Below, piece by piece: positions 31,417 through 39,224 of a stretch of DNA of 39,896 nt (positions are counted from its first letter, which is position 1; each line of letters begins with the position of its first letter). The position numbers and the translations under genes are program-made. The stretch covers positions 1-39,896 of the forward strand of contig CABUNB010000022.1 of the NCBI GenBank assembly GCA_902492755.1, read 5' to 3'. The notes under the pieces were generated by a model that did not search any database, was not told where the DNA came from, and saw only the letters and a program-made list of their open reading frames with translations. The DNA is from an uncultured Collinsella sp. (GTDB lineage: Bacteria > Actinomycetota > Coriobacteriia > Coriobacteriales > Coriobacteriaceae).

Positions 31417-33413
31417 TGGCCGAAAAACTCGGCGTCTGCTGCTCGCCAGGGACGGAAGGTGGCGGGATCGATCTTTACGTGCGCTGCGGCGGGCACGTCA
31501 TACCATTTGACCGTGTAGCCGGCGCCATGAGAGCAAAAGACCGAGTCGGGCGTGTTGGGCAGATCGGCCTCGGGCTCATAGGCGGCCGTCTCGATTACGC
31601 GCTCGGCATCATGGCAAGCCGCATAACCGGCGAACTCCAGGTACAGATGACCGCGCCCGCTCGTGTAGGCAGCCACCTCCAGCGCGTAATCCTGCACCTC
31701 GGATGCCGGCACGCGACCCACAAGCTTCGCTCGGTCTCCCGCCATCGTCGGCGGCTCGTACTCGGCACCCATGCGTGTGGCATCTGACAACGCCCGGCCC
31801 ACGCACTCCCCCGGCACCTCGAGCTCAAAGTGGTACCACGGCTCCAGCAACACGTCTGCGCCGACCTCGCGCGCCTGCATCAAACCCTGGCGAATCGCGC
31901 GATACGTGGCCTGGCGAAAATCGCCGCCCTCGGTGTGTTTGGCATGCGCGCGGCCGCCCGTGAGCGTAATGCGCACATCGGTGATGGGCGAGCCCGTCAG
32001 CACGCCCAGGTGGTCGCGCTCCATAGCGTTGGTGAGTGCCAAACGCTGCCAGTTAAGATCGAGCTCGTCGGTCGAGGTCACGGTGCCAAACTGCACACCC
32101 GAACCCGCCGGCAACGGCTCCAGGCGCAGATGCACCTCGGCATAGTGGCGCAGCGGCTCAAAGTGGCCCACGCCCTCGACCGGCCGCGAAATAGTCTCCT
32201 TATAGAGAATGCCGCCGGGCTCAAACGCAACCGAAAGGCCAAAGCGATCGGCCAACACCCGCTGCACGACCTCGAGTTGCACGGCGCCCATCAACTGCAA
32301 ATGGATCTGCTCAAGATGCGTATTCCAGCTTACGCCGAGCATGGGATCTTCGTCCGCCAACTCACTCAGCGCTTTAAACACCGCATGAACGTCGTGTTCG
32401 CCCGGCAGCACCGTATAGGTGAGGACCGGAGCGATGACGGGCGCATCGCCCGCGGGCTCCGTGCCCAGGGCGTCCCCTGGGCGAACGTGCGCAAGACCCG
32501 TCACGGCGCAAATACCGCCAGCAGCAACTTCTTGGGCAAGCTCATACTTCTCGCCGTTATAGATGCGTACCTGATCGACCTTCTGTTCCCACGCCTCGGC
32601 ACTGGAATGCCCGCTGATCATCTGTTTTGCGCGCAGCGTGCCGCCGGTCACTTTAACCCAAGCCAAGCGCTCGCCGCGATCCCCGCGGCTCACGCGGTAG
32701 ACGCGCGCGGCAAACTCTGGGAGCCACGTCTGTTCGCGCATCAGCGCGCATATGCCATCCAGCAGCTCGTCCACGCCTTGGTCCTTGAGCGCCGAGCCCG
32801 CAAAGCAGGGAAACAACTTTCGCTCTGCGACCAGCCGCGAAAGCGTGGCAGTCGAAAGCTCCCCTGCGTCGAGAAACTCCTCGAGCGCTTCCTCGTCTAA
32901 CGCAGCAGCATCCTCCTGAACGGCCCCGCCCGCCAGCAGTTCGTCGGCATCCAGGCAGCCCTCGGAAAGACGCTGTTCGAGTTGTGCCAGCAAAACATCG
33001 CGGCCGGGATTCTCCAAATCGATCTTGTTGATAAAGATGAACGTCGGAATGTCATAGCGTGCAAGCAGGCGCCACAGGGTTTCGGTGTGCCCCTGCACGC
33101 CATCATTGGCGCCCACAACCAAAATCGCATAGTCGAGCGCGCGCAATGTGCGCTCCGCCTCGGCAGAAAAATCGACGTGGCCGGGCGCATCCACGAGCAT
33201 GACGTGCGTATCACCGTGGTCGAGCACGGCCTGCGACGAAAAAATCGTGATGCCACGCTCGCGCTCGATCGCGTTCGTGTCCAGATGCGAATCGCCATCG
33301 TCCACGCGGCCGCGCTTGCGAATGCGACCCGCGTTGAACAGCATGACCTCGGCCAACGTGGTCTTGCCGGCATCGACGTGCGCCAAGATTCCAACGACCG
33401 CTTGCTTCGACAT
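31410..33413 (-). CDS. TetM/TetO-like ribosomal protection GTPase (EF-G-like)
   Basis: 667 residues from the ATG at 33413 (AGGAGA upstream); the longer frame to 33482 is discounted. GTPase boxes: AHVDAGKTT (G1), ERGITI (G2), DAPGHVDF (G3), NKID (G4). Domains II-V of EF-G type follow, including EMLGVSWNTHLEQIHLQLMG-like and GGRAHAKHTEGGDFRQATYRAIRQG regions close to the Tet(M)/Tet(W) layout. True ribosomal protection proteins are about 640 residues and remove tetracycline from the ribosome. The domain IV loops that touch the drug site differ here, so this may be a chromosomal relative of unproved resistance function. The stop codon is inside a REP-like hairpin. Confidence 0.88.
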   Translation of the reverse strand: MSKQAVVGILAHVDAGKTTLAEVMLFNAGRIRKRGRVDDGDSHLDTNAIERERGITIFSSQAVLDHGDTHVMLVDAPGHVDFSAEAERTLRALDYAILVVGANDGVQGHTETLWRLLARYDIPTFIFINKIDLENPGRDVLLAQLEQRLSEGCLDADELLAGGAVQEDAAALDEEALEEFLDAGELSTATLSRLVAERKLFPCFAGSALKDQGVDELLDGICALMREQTWLPEFAARVYRVSRGDRGERLAWVKVTGGTLRAKQMISGHSSAEAWEQKVDQVRIYNGEKYELAQEVAAGGICAVTGLAHVRPGDALGTEPAGDAPVIAPVLTYTVLPGEHDVHAVFKALSELADEDPMLGVSWNTHLEQIHLQLMGAVQLEVVQRVLADRFGLSVAFEPGGILYKETISRPVEGVGHFEPLRHYAEVHLRLEPLPAGSGVQFGTVTSTDELDLNWQRLALTNAMERDHLGVLTGSPITDVRITLTGGRAHAKHTEGGDFRQATYRAIRQGLMQAREVGADVLLEPWYHFELEVPGECVGRALSDATRMGAEYEPPTMAGDRAKLVGRVPASEVQDYALEVAAYTSGRGHLYLEFAGYAACHDAERVIETAAYEPEADLPNTPDSVFCSHGAGYTVKWYDVPAAAHVKIDPATFRPWRAADAEFFGHM

Positions 33414-33658
33414 GGCTCTCCTCTTATTGCAAGCCCATCGCACGCGGCAACGGGCGTTCACGCTCCACACTGGATGATACAATTTACGGGCCGGCGGGCG
33501 AAGCGGGCCCTATCCCCCGACCAAGCTCATCGCCCTGCGTTGCCGCGCGGCGATTTTCGTAGGTTCGCGCCTTGCGAAAGCCGGCACCTCCCCTTTTTGT
33601 CTGCCCGGGTTCATCTGGGGCAGTAACAACGCGAGCCCCACGACTGCGAGGAGCCACC

Positions 33659-34084
33659 ATGAAGGCATTGCTCAACGAGTTCAAGGAATTCATCAATCGC
33701 GGCAACGTGATGGACATGGCCGTCGGCGTGATTATCGGTGGCGCATTCACCGCTATCGTGACCTCGCTTACCGATAACATCATCAACCCGCTTATCTCCG
33801 TAATTGCCGGCGGCAGCGCTACCGAGATCTCGGGGCTGGTGGTGCCGGGAACCAATATCGACTTTGGCGCTTTTATCGGCGCGTGCATCAACTTTTTGAT
33901 TGTGGCGGCGATCGTCTTTGCCATCGTCAAGACATTCAACAAGGCGCAGGAGATTGGCGACAAGCTCGCCGGCAATGCCGCCGAGGAGACGGCGCCCGCA
34001 CCCACCTGCCCCTATTGCCTGGAGGAGGTCCACGAGGGAGCGACCAAGTGTTGTCACTGCGGAAGCGAGCTGCCCAAGAAGTAG
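33659..34084 (+). CDS. mscL: Large-conductance mechanosensitive channel with C-terminal zinc ribbon
   Basis: 141 residues; GAGGAGCC precedes the ATG at 33659. Residues 1-90 are MscL: the amphipathic NEFKEFINRGNVMDMAVGVIIGGAF start, TM1 with the pore constriction, a short extracellular loop, TM2 (INFLIVAAIVFAIVKTFN). Instead of the usual short charged tail it ends with a zinc ribbon, CPYC-x10-CHC (about 117-135). MscL releases solutes when the membrane is stretched. The ribbon's role is unknown. Followed by a terminator. Confidence 0.93.
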   Translation: MKALLNEFKEFINRGNVMDMAVGVIIGGAFTAIVTSLTDNIINPLISVIAGGSATEISGLVVPGTNIDFGAFIGACINFLIVAAIVFAIVKTFNKAQEIGDKLAGNAAEETAPAPTCPYCLEEVHEGATKCCHCGSELPKK

Positions 34085-34137
34085 CCGCGAAGGCGCAACG
34101 CCCCGAGCGGCGAATGTCCCAGACGACGCGGTTTACC

Positions 34138-34169
34138 AAAAATGGCCCTACCCGGGGCCATTTTCATTT
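34138..34169 (+). terminator. Intrinsic terminator after mscL
   Basis: AAAAATGGCCC pairs with GGGCCATTTTC (loop TACCCG), followed by ATTT. May also act for the minus-strand GNAT gene, whose stop is 30 bp away. Confidence 0.8.
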
Positions 34170-34198
34170 AGATGGAGTGTTGGCATGAGCCTGGGCGC

Positions 34199-34690
34199 TT
34201 ATGCCTCGCGCAGCCAGTCGAACGCAACACGCGGCGTGCCGTCCGACACATATACGACGCCGGCGCGCTCGAACCCCGCCTTGGCGATGGCGCCCTGCAT
34301 AGGCAGGTTGTCTTGGTGTGTGTCGATACGCAGATGGTCGATGCGTTCCTTGGCAAAGGCAAACATCGCAGCCGCGATACCGTGCACGGTGCCATCGGAT
34401 GCCACGCGGTGCAGCACGGCGTACGGAGTGTCGCTACGCCATTGACCGTCCTCAATTGTGTCATAGCACTCGTCCGGGCCCGGTAAAAAGGCAAACGTCG
34501 CCACCACGCGGCCGTCGACTTCGCACACGTAACTGCCACCAGTGGCAATATCGGCAGCCAGCTGCTCGGCAGAAGGCGTGCCCTCGGGCCACTGCGTGGC
34601 GTTGCCATGCGCGCGCATAAAAGCGCGGGCCGCGTCATAGATAGCCATGACGGCGGGAATGTCGGTATCGAGGGTTTTTCTGATCATCAC
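34199..34690 (-). CDS. GNAT-family N-acetyltransferase
   Basis: 163 residues from GTG 34690 (GAGGT six to seven bases upstream); the next codon is ATG at 34687. IRKTLDTDIPAVMAIYDAARAFM at the N-terminus, VVATFAFLPG beta-strand, VASDGTVHGIAAAMFAFAKE as the acetyl-CoA loop and helix (degenerate for the usual QxxGxG/A), HLRIDTHQDNLPMQGAIAKAGFERAGVVYV as the C-terminal GNAT part. Acetyl transfer to a small molecule or protein is likely; substrate unknown. Alone on its strand. Confidence 0.9.
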   Translation of the reverse strand: MMIRKTLDTDIPAVMAIYDAARAFMRAHGNATQWPEGTPSAEQLAADIATGGSYVCEVDGRVVATFAFLPGPDECYDTIEDGQWRSDTPYAVLHRVASDGTVHGIAAAMFAFAKERIDHLRIDTHQDNLPMQGAIAKAGFERAGVVYVSDGTPRVAFDWLREA

Positions 34691-34708
34691 GCGGCGACCT
34701 CACGTTTA

Positions 34709-34740
34709 TTGGTATCACTTTGATTGAGCAATGATACCAA
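34709..34740. promoter_or_regulatory. Inverted repeat TTGGTATCA-N14-TGATACCAA in a divergent promoter region
   Basis: Perfect 9-bp arms in the 74-bp space between the GNAT gene and the small zinc protein. The TTGGTAT half-site also occurs in the 10-bp repeats upstream of the AAA ATPase (31351-31380), so a shared regulator is possible but unproved. Confidence 0.55.
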
Positions 34741-34764
34741 CGTTTGGAGAGGGGCGCGAAGCAG

Positions 34765-35061
34765 ATGGGGAGCAAAAAGCGGGCCGCCTGGTCAAAAGCC
34801 AAAAGCGAGTTTTTGGGCGCTGCCACGGGCGGCGATATGAGCGACCTGTTTGCACGCGAGGACGAGCGCCGCGACGCACTAGACGCCGAGCGCGATGAAG
34901 CCTGGCGCTACAAGTCGTGCGAGCGCAAAAACCGTTACGACACGCGCGCCGAGGCCGAGGCAGTTATGGCCGACTGCGAAAACCGCGGACGGCGTGGTTT
35001 GGCCTGCTACAAATGCGAATACTGCGGCGGATGGCATCTGACGTCGCACCCCTGGAAATAG
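34765..35061 (+). CDS. Small zinc-binding hypothetical protein
   Basis: 98 residues from the ATG at 34765; an in-frame TTG at 34744 lies within the better GAGAGGGG region and is an alternative. Charged N-terminal half, then CERKNRYDTRAEAEAVMADC and YKCEYCGGWHLTSHPWK, a CxxC...HxxxH-like zinc site. The same tail is common in small phage and bacterial proteins of unknown function. Not membrane-bound. Role unknown. Confidence 0.8.
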   Translation: MGSKKRAAWSKAKSEFLGAATGGDMSDLFAREDERRDALDAERDEAWRYKSCERKNRYDTRAEAEAVMADCENRGRRGLACYKCEYCGGWHLTSHPWK

Positions 35062-35108
35062 GCCCGCATCGGCACGGCGCTGACGGAGTGCCAGCCATCG
35101 CATGCAAG

Positions 35109-35813
35109 CTACGGGCGCGGCGGCACCAAAACATCGTAGCGGACGGCCTTGCCCGCAAGCTGATAGCTCGGCTTAACGCCGGCAAGCAGCGGGCCCTTTA
35201 CCGGCCGCTTGATAACGACCTTGCGCGGACGCGCCGCAAGCGCAGCTTCGACCAGCGTCTCCTCATCGGCACATGGCTGTTCCAGATGATGCAAGAGTTG
35301 GAACTTCTTTTTCACCGCCGCGCTCTTGGTGCGCTCGGGAAACATGGGGTCCAGATACACCACGTCGGGAGCCGCGAGCTCGCCCTGCCCGATCAGCTCA
35401 GCTGTATGGCGAAGGCCGGTAATACTGTCCTCGCCCGCATGTAAGCGCATGCGCGCCACGGCTGTCGCAAGCGCCGGATCATCTGCCGCGCGATCCAAAG
35501 CATCCTTGAGGAGTGCCGCGATCACGCAATCCTGCTCATACAGATCGACGGTAAAGCCCGCGGCCGCCAACAGCAGCGAATCCTCGCCAAAGCCTGCCGT
35601 GGCATCAATCGCCCATGGGCACTCGACGCCTTTTGCGCGCGCAGCCTTTACCAGCAGCTCTTGCCGCAGACGGCCCTGCTTGAGCCGCGGATGCATGCGG
35701 ATGAAATCGGCACGCAGCTCCATCGTGCCGTCGGTGAGCGTGAGGCCCTCGGACTTCCCGATTAGCTCAAGCCCCGCGGACCGAGCAACAGAAAAGGGAT
35801 CGACGACGCCCAT
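35109..35813 (-). CDS. rsmJ: RsmJ-like 16S rRNA (guanine-N2) methyltransferase
   Basis: 234 residues; AAGGAG five bases before the ATG at 35813. Methyltransferase motif I IDATAGFGEDSLLLAAAG (about 88-105), YEQDCVIAALLKDAL, and the catalytic-region VYLDPMFPERTKSAAVKKKFQ match RsmJ (YhiQ), which methylates G1516 of 16S rRNA near the 3' end. Length and order fit the family (about 250). Rossmann-fold, cytoplasmic, SAM-dependent. Confidence 0.88.
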   Translation of the reverse strand: MGVVDPFSVARSAGLELIGKSEGLTLTDGTMELRADFIRMHPRLKQGRLRQELLVKAARAKGVECPWAIDATAGFGEDSLLLAAAGFTVDLYEQDCVIAALLKDALDRAADDPALATAVARMRLHAGEDSITGLRHTAELIGQGELAAPDVVYLDPMFPERTKSAAVKKKFQLLHHLEQPCADEETLVEAALAARPRKVVIKRPVKGPLLAGVKPSYQLAGKAVRYDVLVPPRP

Positions 35814-35876
35814 GGGTACTCCTTAACAAGCAAAACGAATACGCGAGCGCCGTTTATGTCGGCACCCAACCGTCCG

Positions 35877-36020
35877 CTATTGTCCCACATGCGACATGGC
35901 CCACAGCATCCCAATGCAAAGCACCGCCATCAATCCCGTGCACACGGCAGCGATCACAGAATCACCCATGCGCCTTCCCAACGACCGCGGCTCATGCACT
36001 TGCCCTGCTCCGTACATCAT
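35877..36020 (-). CDS. Small single-helix membrane protein (47 residues)
   Basis: The ATG at 36020 has AAGGAGGAG four bases upstream, a nearly ideal ribosome site. Codons read MMYGAGQVHEPRSLGRRMGD followed by a hydrophobic helix (about 22-42: VIAAVCTGLMAVLCIGMLWAM) and stop at 35877. Too short for most ORF callers. Positive N-terminus suggests the N-in, C-out topology. Function unknown. Confidence 0.65.
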   Translation of the reverse strand: MMYGAGQVHEPRSLGRRMGDSVIAAVCTGLMAVLCIGMLWAMSHVGQ

Positions 36021-36252
36021 GGCTCCTCCTTGAGACCAGCTCTTACCATGGACCCATCATCGCAGCGCCGCGCATACGCTGCCATCGATTTGACTTACGC
36101 CCAGCTTTCCTTTTTGAAAGGTTGGGTTTGGCTGCGCGGGCTCAATGCGCTTTCAAACGCATGCATCGCCGCGTTGAACTACAATGTGCTTCACCATATG
36201 TGCAGTACATTGGGTGCGCCAAGTTGGCGTACTCGTATCGAAAGGACCAGCC

Positions 36253-36654
36253 ATGAGCTTCACTCGCAAGACTCTCAAAATCCTTGCTCTCATCTACTTT
36301 GTTTTGGGCATCGCCAGCCTCGTCACCGCCGGCGTCGGTATCGCCACGGGCGGTCTCGATTCCACGTACGGTTCGTACGCCACGCTCGCAGCGGTCGTGC
36401 TTATCGCCAAGGGTCTCGTCGACCTTGCCGCAGGCGTCGCCGGTATCAAGGGCGCCAACAAGCCTTCGCAGGTGGACGGCGCGTTTAAGCTCGGTATTGT
36501 TGCCGCGGTCGCCACGCTTGCCCAAGCGGTGCTCACGCTTCCCGCGTTTGGCGGCGACGCCATCAATTTTGGCGCCTTTGTCATCGTGGTGTACGACCTG
36601 TTCTTTGTTCAGCAGGCACACGCCGTTAAGGCCGAGAACAAGGACCGCCTATAA
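36253..36654 (+). CDS. Small four-helix membrane protein
   Basis: 133 residues; AAAGGA precedes the ATG at 36253. Four hydrophobic helices (about 8-30, 43-65, 78-97, 102-122) with short polar loops and a positive C-tail. No family motif recognised; Gly/Ala-rich helices suggest a tight bundle. It stands alone, with a terminator behind. Function unknown. Confidence 0.8.
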   Translation: MSFTRKTLKILALIYFVLGIASLVTAGVGIATGGLDSTYGSYATLAAVVLIAKGLVDLAAGVAGIKGANKPSQVDGAFKLGIVAAVATLAQAVLTLPAFGGDAINFGAFVIVVYDLFFVQQAHAVKAENKDRL

Positions 36655-36689
36655 GCGCTCGCTTCTCATAACCTCTGCAGCCAAGCAAC

Positions 36690-36728
36690 TAAAAAGGGCC
36701 GATCGCGCATCTCCGCGGTCGGCCCTTT
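36690..36728 (+). terminator. Intrinsic terminator after the small membrane protein
   Basis: AAAGGGCCGATCGCG pairs with CGCGGTCGGCCCTTT (one G-U), with an A run before and T run after. Confidence 0.85.
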
Positions 36729-36745
36729 ACGTTTGCCCAGATAAA

Positions 36746-36780
36746 ACCTACCAAAATAAACCTGTCCCTTTTTGGCAGGT
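36746..36780. repeat. REP-like element, class A
   Basis: Same class as 15833-15934: ACCTACCAAA at one end, TTTGGCAGGT at the other, AAACCTGTCCC core. It ends two bases from the stop codon of the RlmA-like gene. Confidence 0.8.
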
Positions 36781-36782
36781 TG

Positions 36783-37598
36783 TTAGCTGTGGCGGTACAC
36801 GGCGATAATGAAGTCGATATCGGTTTGGAGCGTGTCCAAGTTTGCCAGGCGCTCTTTGTCGGCAGGGCGCGTGCGGTAGTAGTACGGCGTCATCTGGAAC
36901 ACCGCCTCGATATCGGCCTGGGTCTGAAGCGTAATATTCGCAGACACCCGCTGCGTTCTGACCAACTCGAGCTCGGTGGTCTTCGGCAGCTTCTCATCGT
37001 TAAGGTACGGCGTGTCGTAGAGCGCTTCCTTAAGCCCAAAGAGATGGCGGGCACCTGGCACCACGGTGTAGAGCGAGCCCTCGGGCGCCAGCACGCGGGC
37101 AAACTCGCGCTCGTTAAAGGGAGCAAAGAGCTCAGTCACCATATCGAAGGCGCCATCGGCCACGGGAATGTCCTTCATATTGGCCACGAAATAGGTCGCA
37201 TCGCCGCGCTTGGCGGCCAGGCGCACCATCTCTTTGCCCAGGTCGAACCCGTAAATATCCATGCCCGGCACCGCGCCCATGGCGCTGGTGTAGTAGCCCT
37301 CGCCGCAGCAAATATCGAGCAGCGTCATGGGACCGTTCGCAGACGCGGCACGCCCAGACACCTGCTTGCGCACGAGCTCGACCATCGCATCGCGCAACGG
37401 CGCATAGTAACCGCGATTCAGAAAGTCACGACGACTGCGTGCCTGCGACTTGGGATCGCCCATGGAGTCGCCGCTCTTGGACGAACGTAGTAGATATAGA
37501 TAGCCCTCGCGAGCTCGGTCAAACCGGTGTCCGCCCGCACATGCAGCACCACGCTCGTCGTCCACCAACGGCTCATGGCAAACGGGACACAACAACAT
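36783..37598 (-). CDS. rlmA: RlmA-like 23S rRNA (guanine-N1) methyltransferase
   Basis: 271 residues; AAGGAG five bases before the ATG at 37598. N-terminal zinc site CPVC-x12-CAGGH and the HRFDRAREGYLYLL box, then motif I LLDICCGEGYY (about 92-102). FDLGKEMVRLAAKR and the post-I VANMKDIPVADGAFDMV follow. This is the RlmA/TlrB layout; the enzymes methylate G745 or G748 in 23S rRNA helix 35, and the latter causes tylosin resistance. Which base is used cannot be told. Confidence 0.9.
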   Translation of the reverse strand: MLLCPVCHEPLVDDERGAACAGGHRFDRAREGYLYLLRSSKSGDSMGDPKSQARSRRDFLNRGYYAPLRDAMVELVRKQVSGRAASANGPMTLLDICCGEGYYTSAMGAVPGMDIYGFDLGKEMVRLAAKRGDATYFVANMKDIPVADGAFDMVTELFAPFNEREFARVLAPEGSLYTVVPGARHLFGLKEALYDTPYLNDEKLPKTTELELVRTQRVSANITLQTQADIEAVFQMTPYYYRTRPADKERLANLDTLQTDIDFIIAVYRHS

Positions 37599-37655
37599 GG
37601 CAACTCCTTAGCGCGAACAACACAACGCCCACCATTGTCGCACGCCTTCCCCGCC

Positions 37656-37749
37656 TAGTCATTGGGGACTTTCTTGAATGACTAGTTAGAAGAGATAAGG
37701 AGTGTCCCCAGCTGCCGACAGAAAAGGAACGTCCCTAAGTGCCGACTGG
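37656..37749. repeat. REP-like elements, class C, with a degraded neighbour
   Basis: TAGTCATT (37656-37663) and AATGACTA (37677-37684) flank GGGGACTTTCTTG, a hairpin with the GGGGAC core. Immediately after, GTGTCCCC and a CTGCCGAC...GTCCC...GTGCCGAC stretch (37703-37746) look like a second, worn copy. All lie between the RlmA-like start and the MATE gene. Confidence 0.7.
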
Positions 37750-37814
37750 TTGCATTAGGAGTATCATCGTCTGCGCAAATAAGCACGAAATAGCATGTTA
37801 GAGATTGAGAGCGT

Positions 37815-39197
37815 ATGGCCGATACCGTATCTAAGCACATCGACATGACCACCGGCTCGCTGTGGCGCAATATTCCCCTGTTCGCCTTCCCCGTAGCCGC
37901 GACGAGCATCTTGGAGCAGCTGTCGAACCTCATCGCCACGGTCATCATCGGCAACTTCTCGGGCGACCAGGGAACCCTCGCCATGGCGGCGGTCGGCTCC
38001 AATGTTCCGCTTACCAGCCTTATGCTCAACCTGTTTATCGGCATGTCGCTTGGCTCCAACGTGGTCATTGCCAACGCTATCGGCCGCAACGATCAGAACA
38101 TGGTCAAACGTGCCGTCCATACCTCGATTTTAATGGCGCTCGTGGGCTTTGTCGTCATCGCACTGGGCGAAATCTTTGCCGAGCCCATGCTCGCCGCGCT
38201 CAACGTGCCTGCCGAGACCATGCCGCTCGCTTCGCTCTATCTGCGCGTCTTTTTGCTCAGCATGCCCTCGATCTTGCTTTACAACTTTGAGGCCGCTATC
38301 TTCCGCTCCGTCGGCATCACCCGCATGCCGCTGCAGGCGCTTGCCGTGTCCACCGTCCTCAACATTGGCCTGGACCTTATCTTTGTCCCCGTACTCCACT
38401 GGGGCGTCGCAGGCGTAGCCATCGCCACCGCCATCGCCTACACCGTCAGCGCCGCTACGCTCTTTATCCGCCTGCTCAAGACCGACTCCGTCGTCCACGT
38501 CACCCCACGCGACCTGGCTATCGACCCCGTCGCCCTCAAGCGCATCGTCAAGATCGGACTGCCCGCCGGCATCCAAAGCGCCGTCTTTGCCGTCGCCAAC
38601 ATCATCATCCAGTCCGCCATCAACAGCCTGGGCACCGAGGTCATGGCGGCATCGAGCGCCGCCATGAGCCTGGAGTACGTGTGTTACAACCTGCTCAACA
38701 GCTTTAGCCAGGCTTGCACCACCTTTGTGGGACAAAACCACGGTGCCCGCCAGATCGACCGCTGCACCAAAACGCTTAAGGTCTGTCTGGTCGAAGGCGG
38801 TATCGTTGCACTCACCACGATTATCGTTATTGTCGGTCTGGGGCGCGAGATCCTGTCGCTGTTCAACAGCGATCCCAACATCGTCTCGATCGGCTATATC
38901 CGCGTGTGTTCGATCTTCCCGGCGTACGCCTTTAGCATGTTCTACGAAAACATGTCAGGCTACCTGCGCGGCTTTGGTATCTCGCTCACGCCCGCCCTCA
39001 TCACCATGATCTGCGTCTGCGGCATCCGCTTCTATTGGGTGTTCTGCGTGTTCCCGCACTTCCGCACCTTTGCGAACATCATGATGGTCTACCCCATCAG
39101 CCTGGGCACCACGGCGTTCTTTATGGTCGTGGCGGTACTACTCTGCCACCCGGCACGCACCTATCGCGCCACCCAAGCCAAAGCGACAGCCCGCTAA
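37815..39197 (+). CDS. MATE-family efflux transporter
   Basis: 460 residues with about twelve helices in two halves. DMTTGSLWRNIPLFAFPVAATSILEQLSNL begins the first MATE domain, with VIIGNFSG and AMAAVGSNVPLT as in NorM/DinF; the second half begins near 245 (IVKIGLPAGIQSAVFAVANI). Drives export of cations or drugs by sodium or proton antiport. GAGAG upstream of the ATG is only a fair ribosome site. Near the LysR gene at the window edge, which may regulate it. Confidence 0.93.
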   Translation: MADTVSKHIDMTTGSLWRNIPLFAFPVAATSILEQLSNLIATVIIGNFSGDQGTLAMAAVGSNVPLTSLMLNLFIGMSLGSNVVIANAIGRNDQNMVKRAVHTSILMALVGFVVIALGEIFAEPMLAALNVPAETMPLASLYLRVFLLSMPSILLYNFEAAIFRSVGITRMPLQALAVSTVLNIGLDLIFVPVLHWGVAGVAIATAIAYTVSAATLFIRLLKTDSVVHVTPRDLAIDPVALKRIVKIGLPAGIQSAVFAVANIIIQSAINSLGTEVMAASSAAMSLEYVCYNLLNSFSQACTTFVGQNHGARQIDRCTKTLKVCLVEGGIVALTTIIVIVGLGREILSLFNSDPNIVSIGYIRVCSIFPAYAFSMFYENMSGYLRGFGISLTPALITMICVCGIRFYWVFCVFPHFRTFANIMMVYPISLGTTAFFMVVAVLLCHPARTYRATQAKATAR

Positions 39198-39224
39198 ACA
39201 CCGCACTCAACGCCACGCCAGTCA

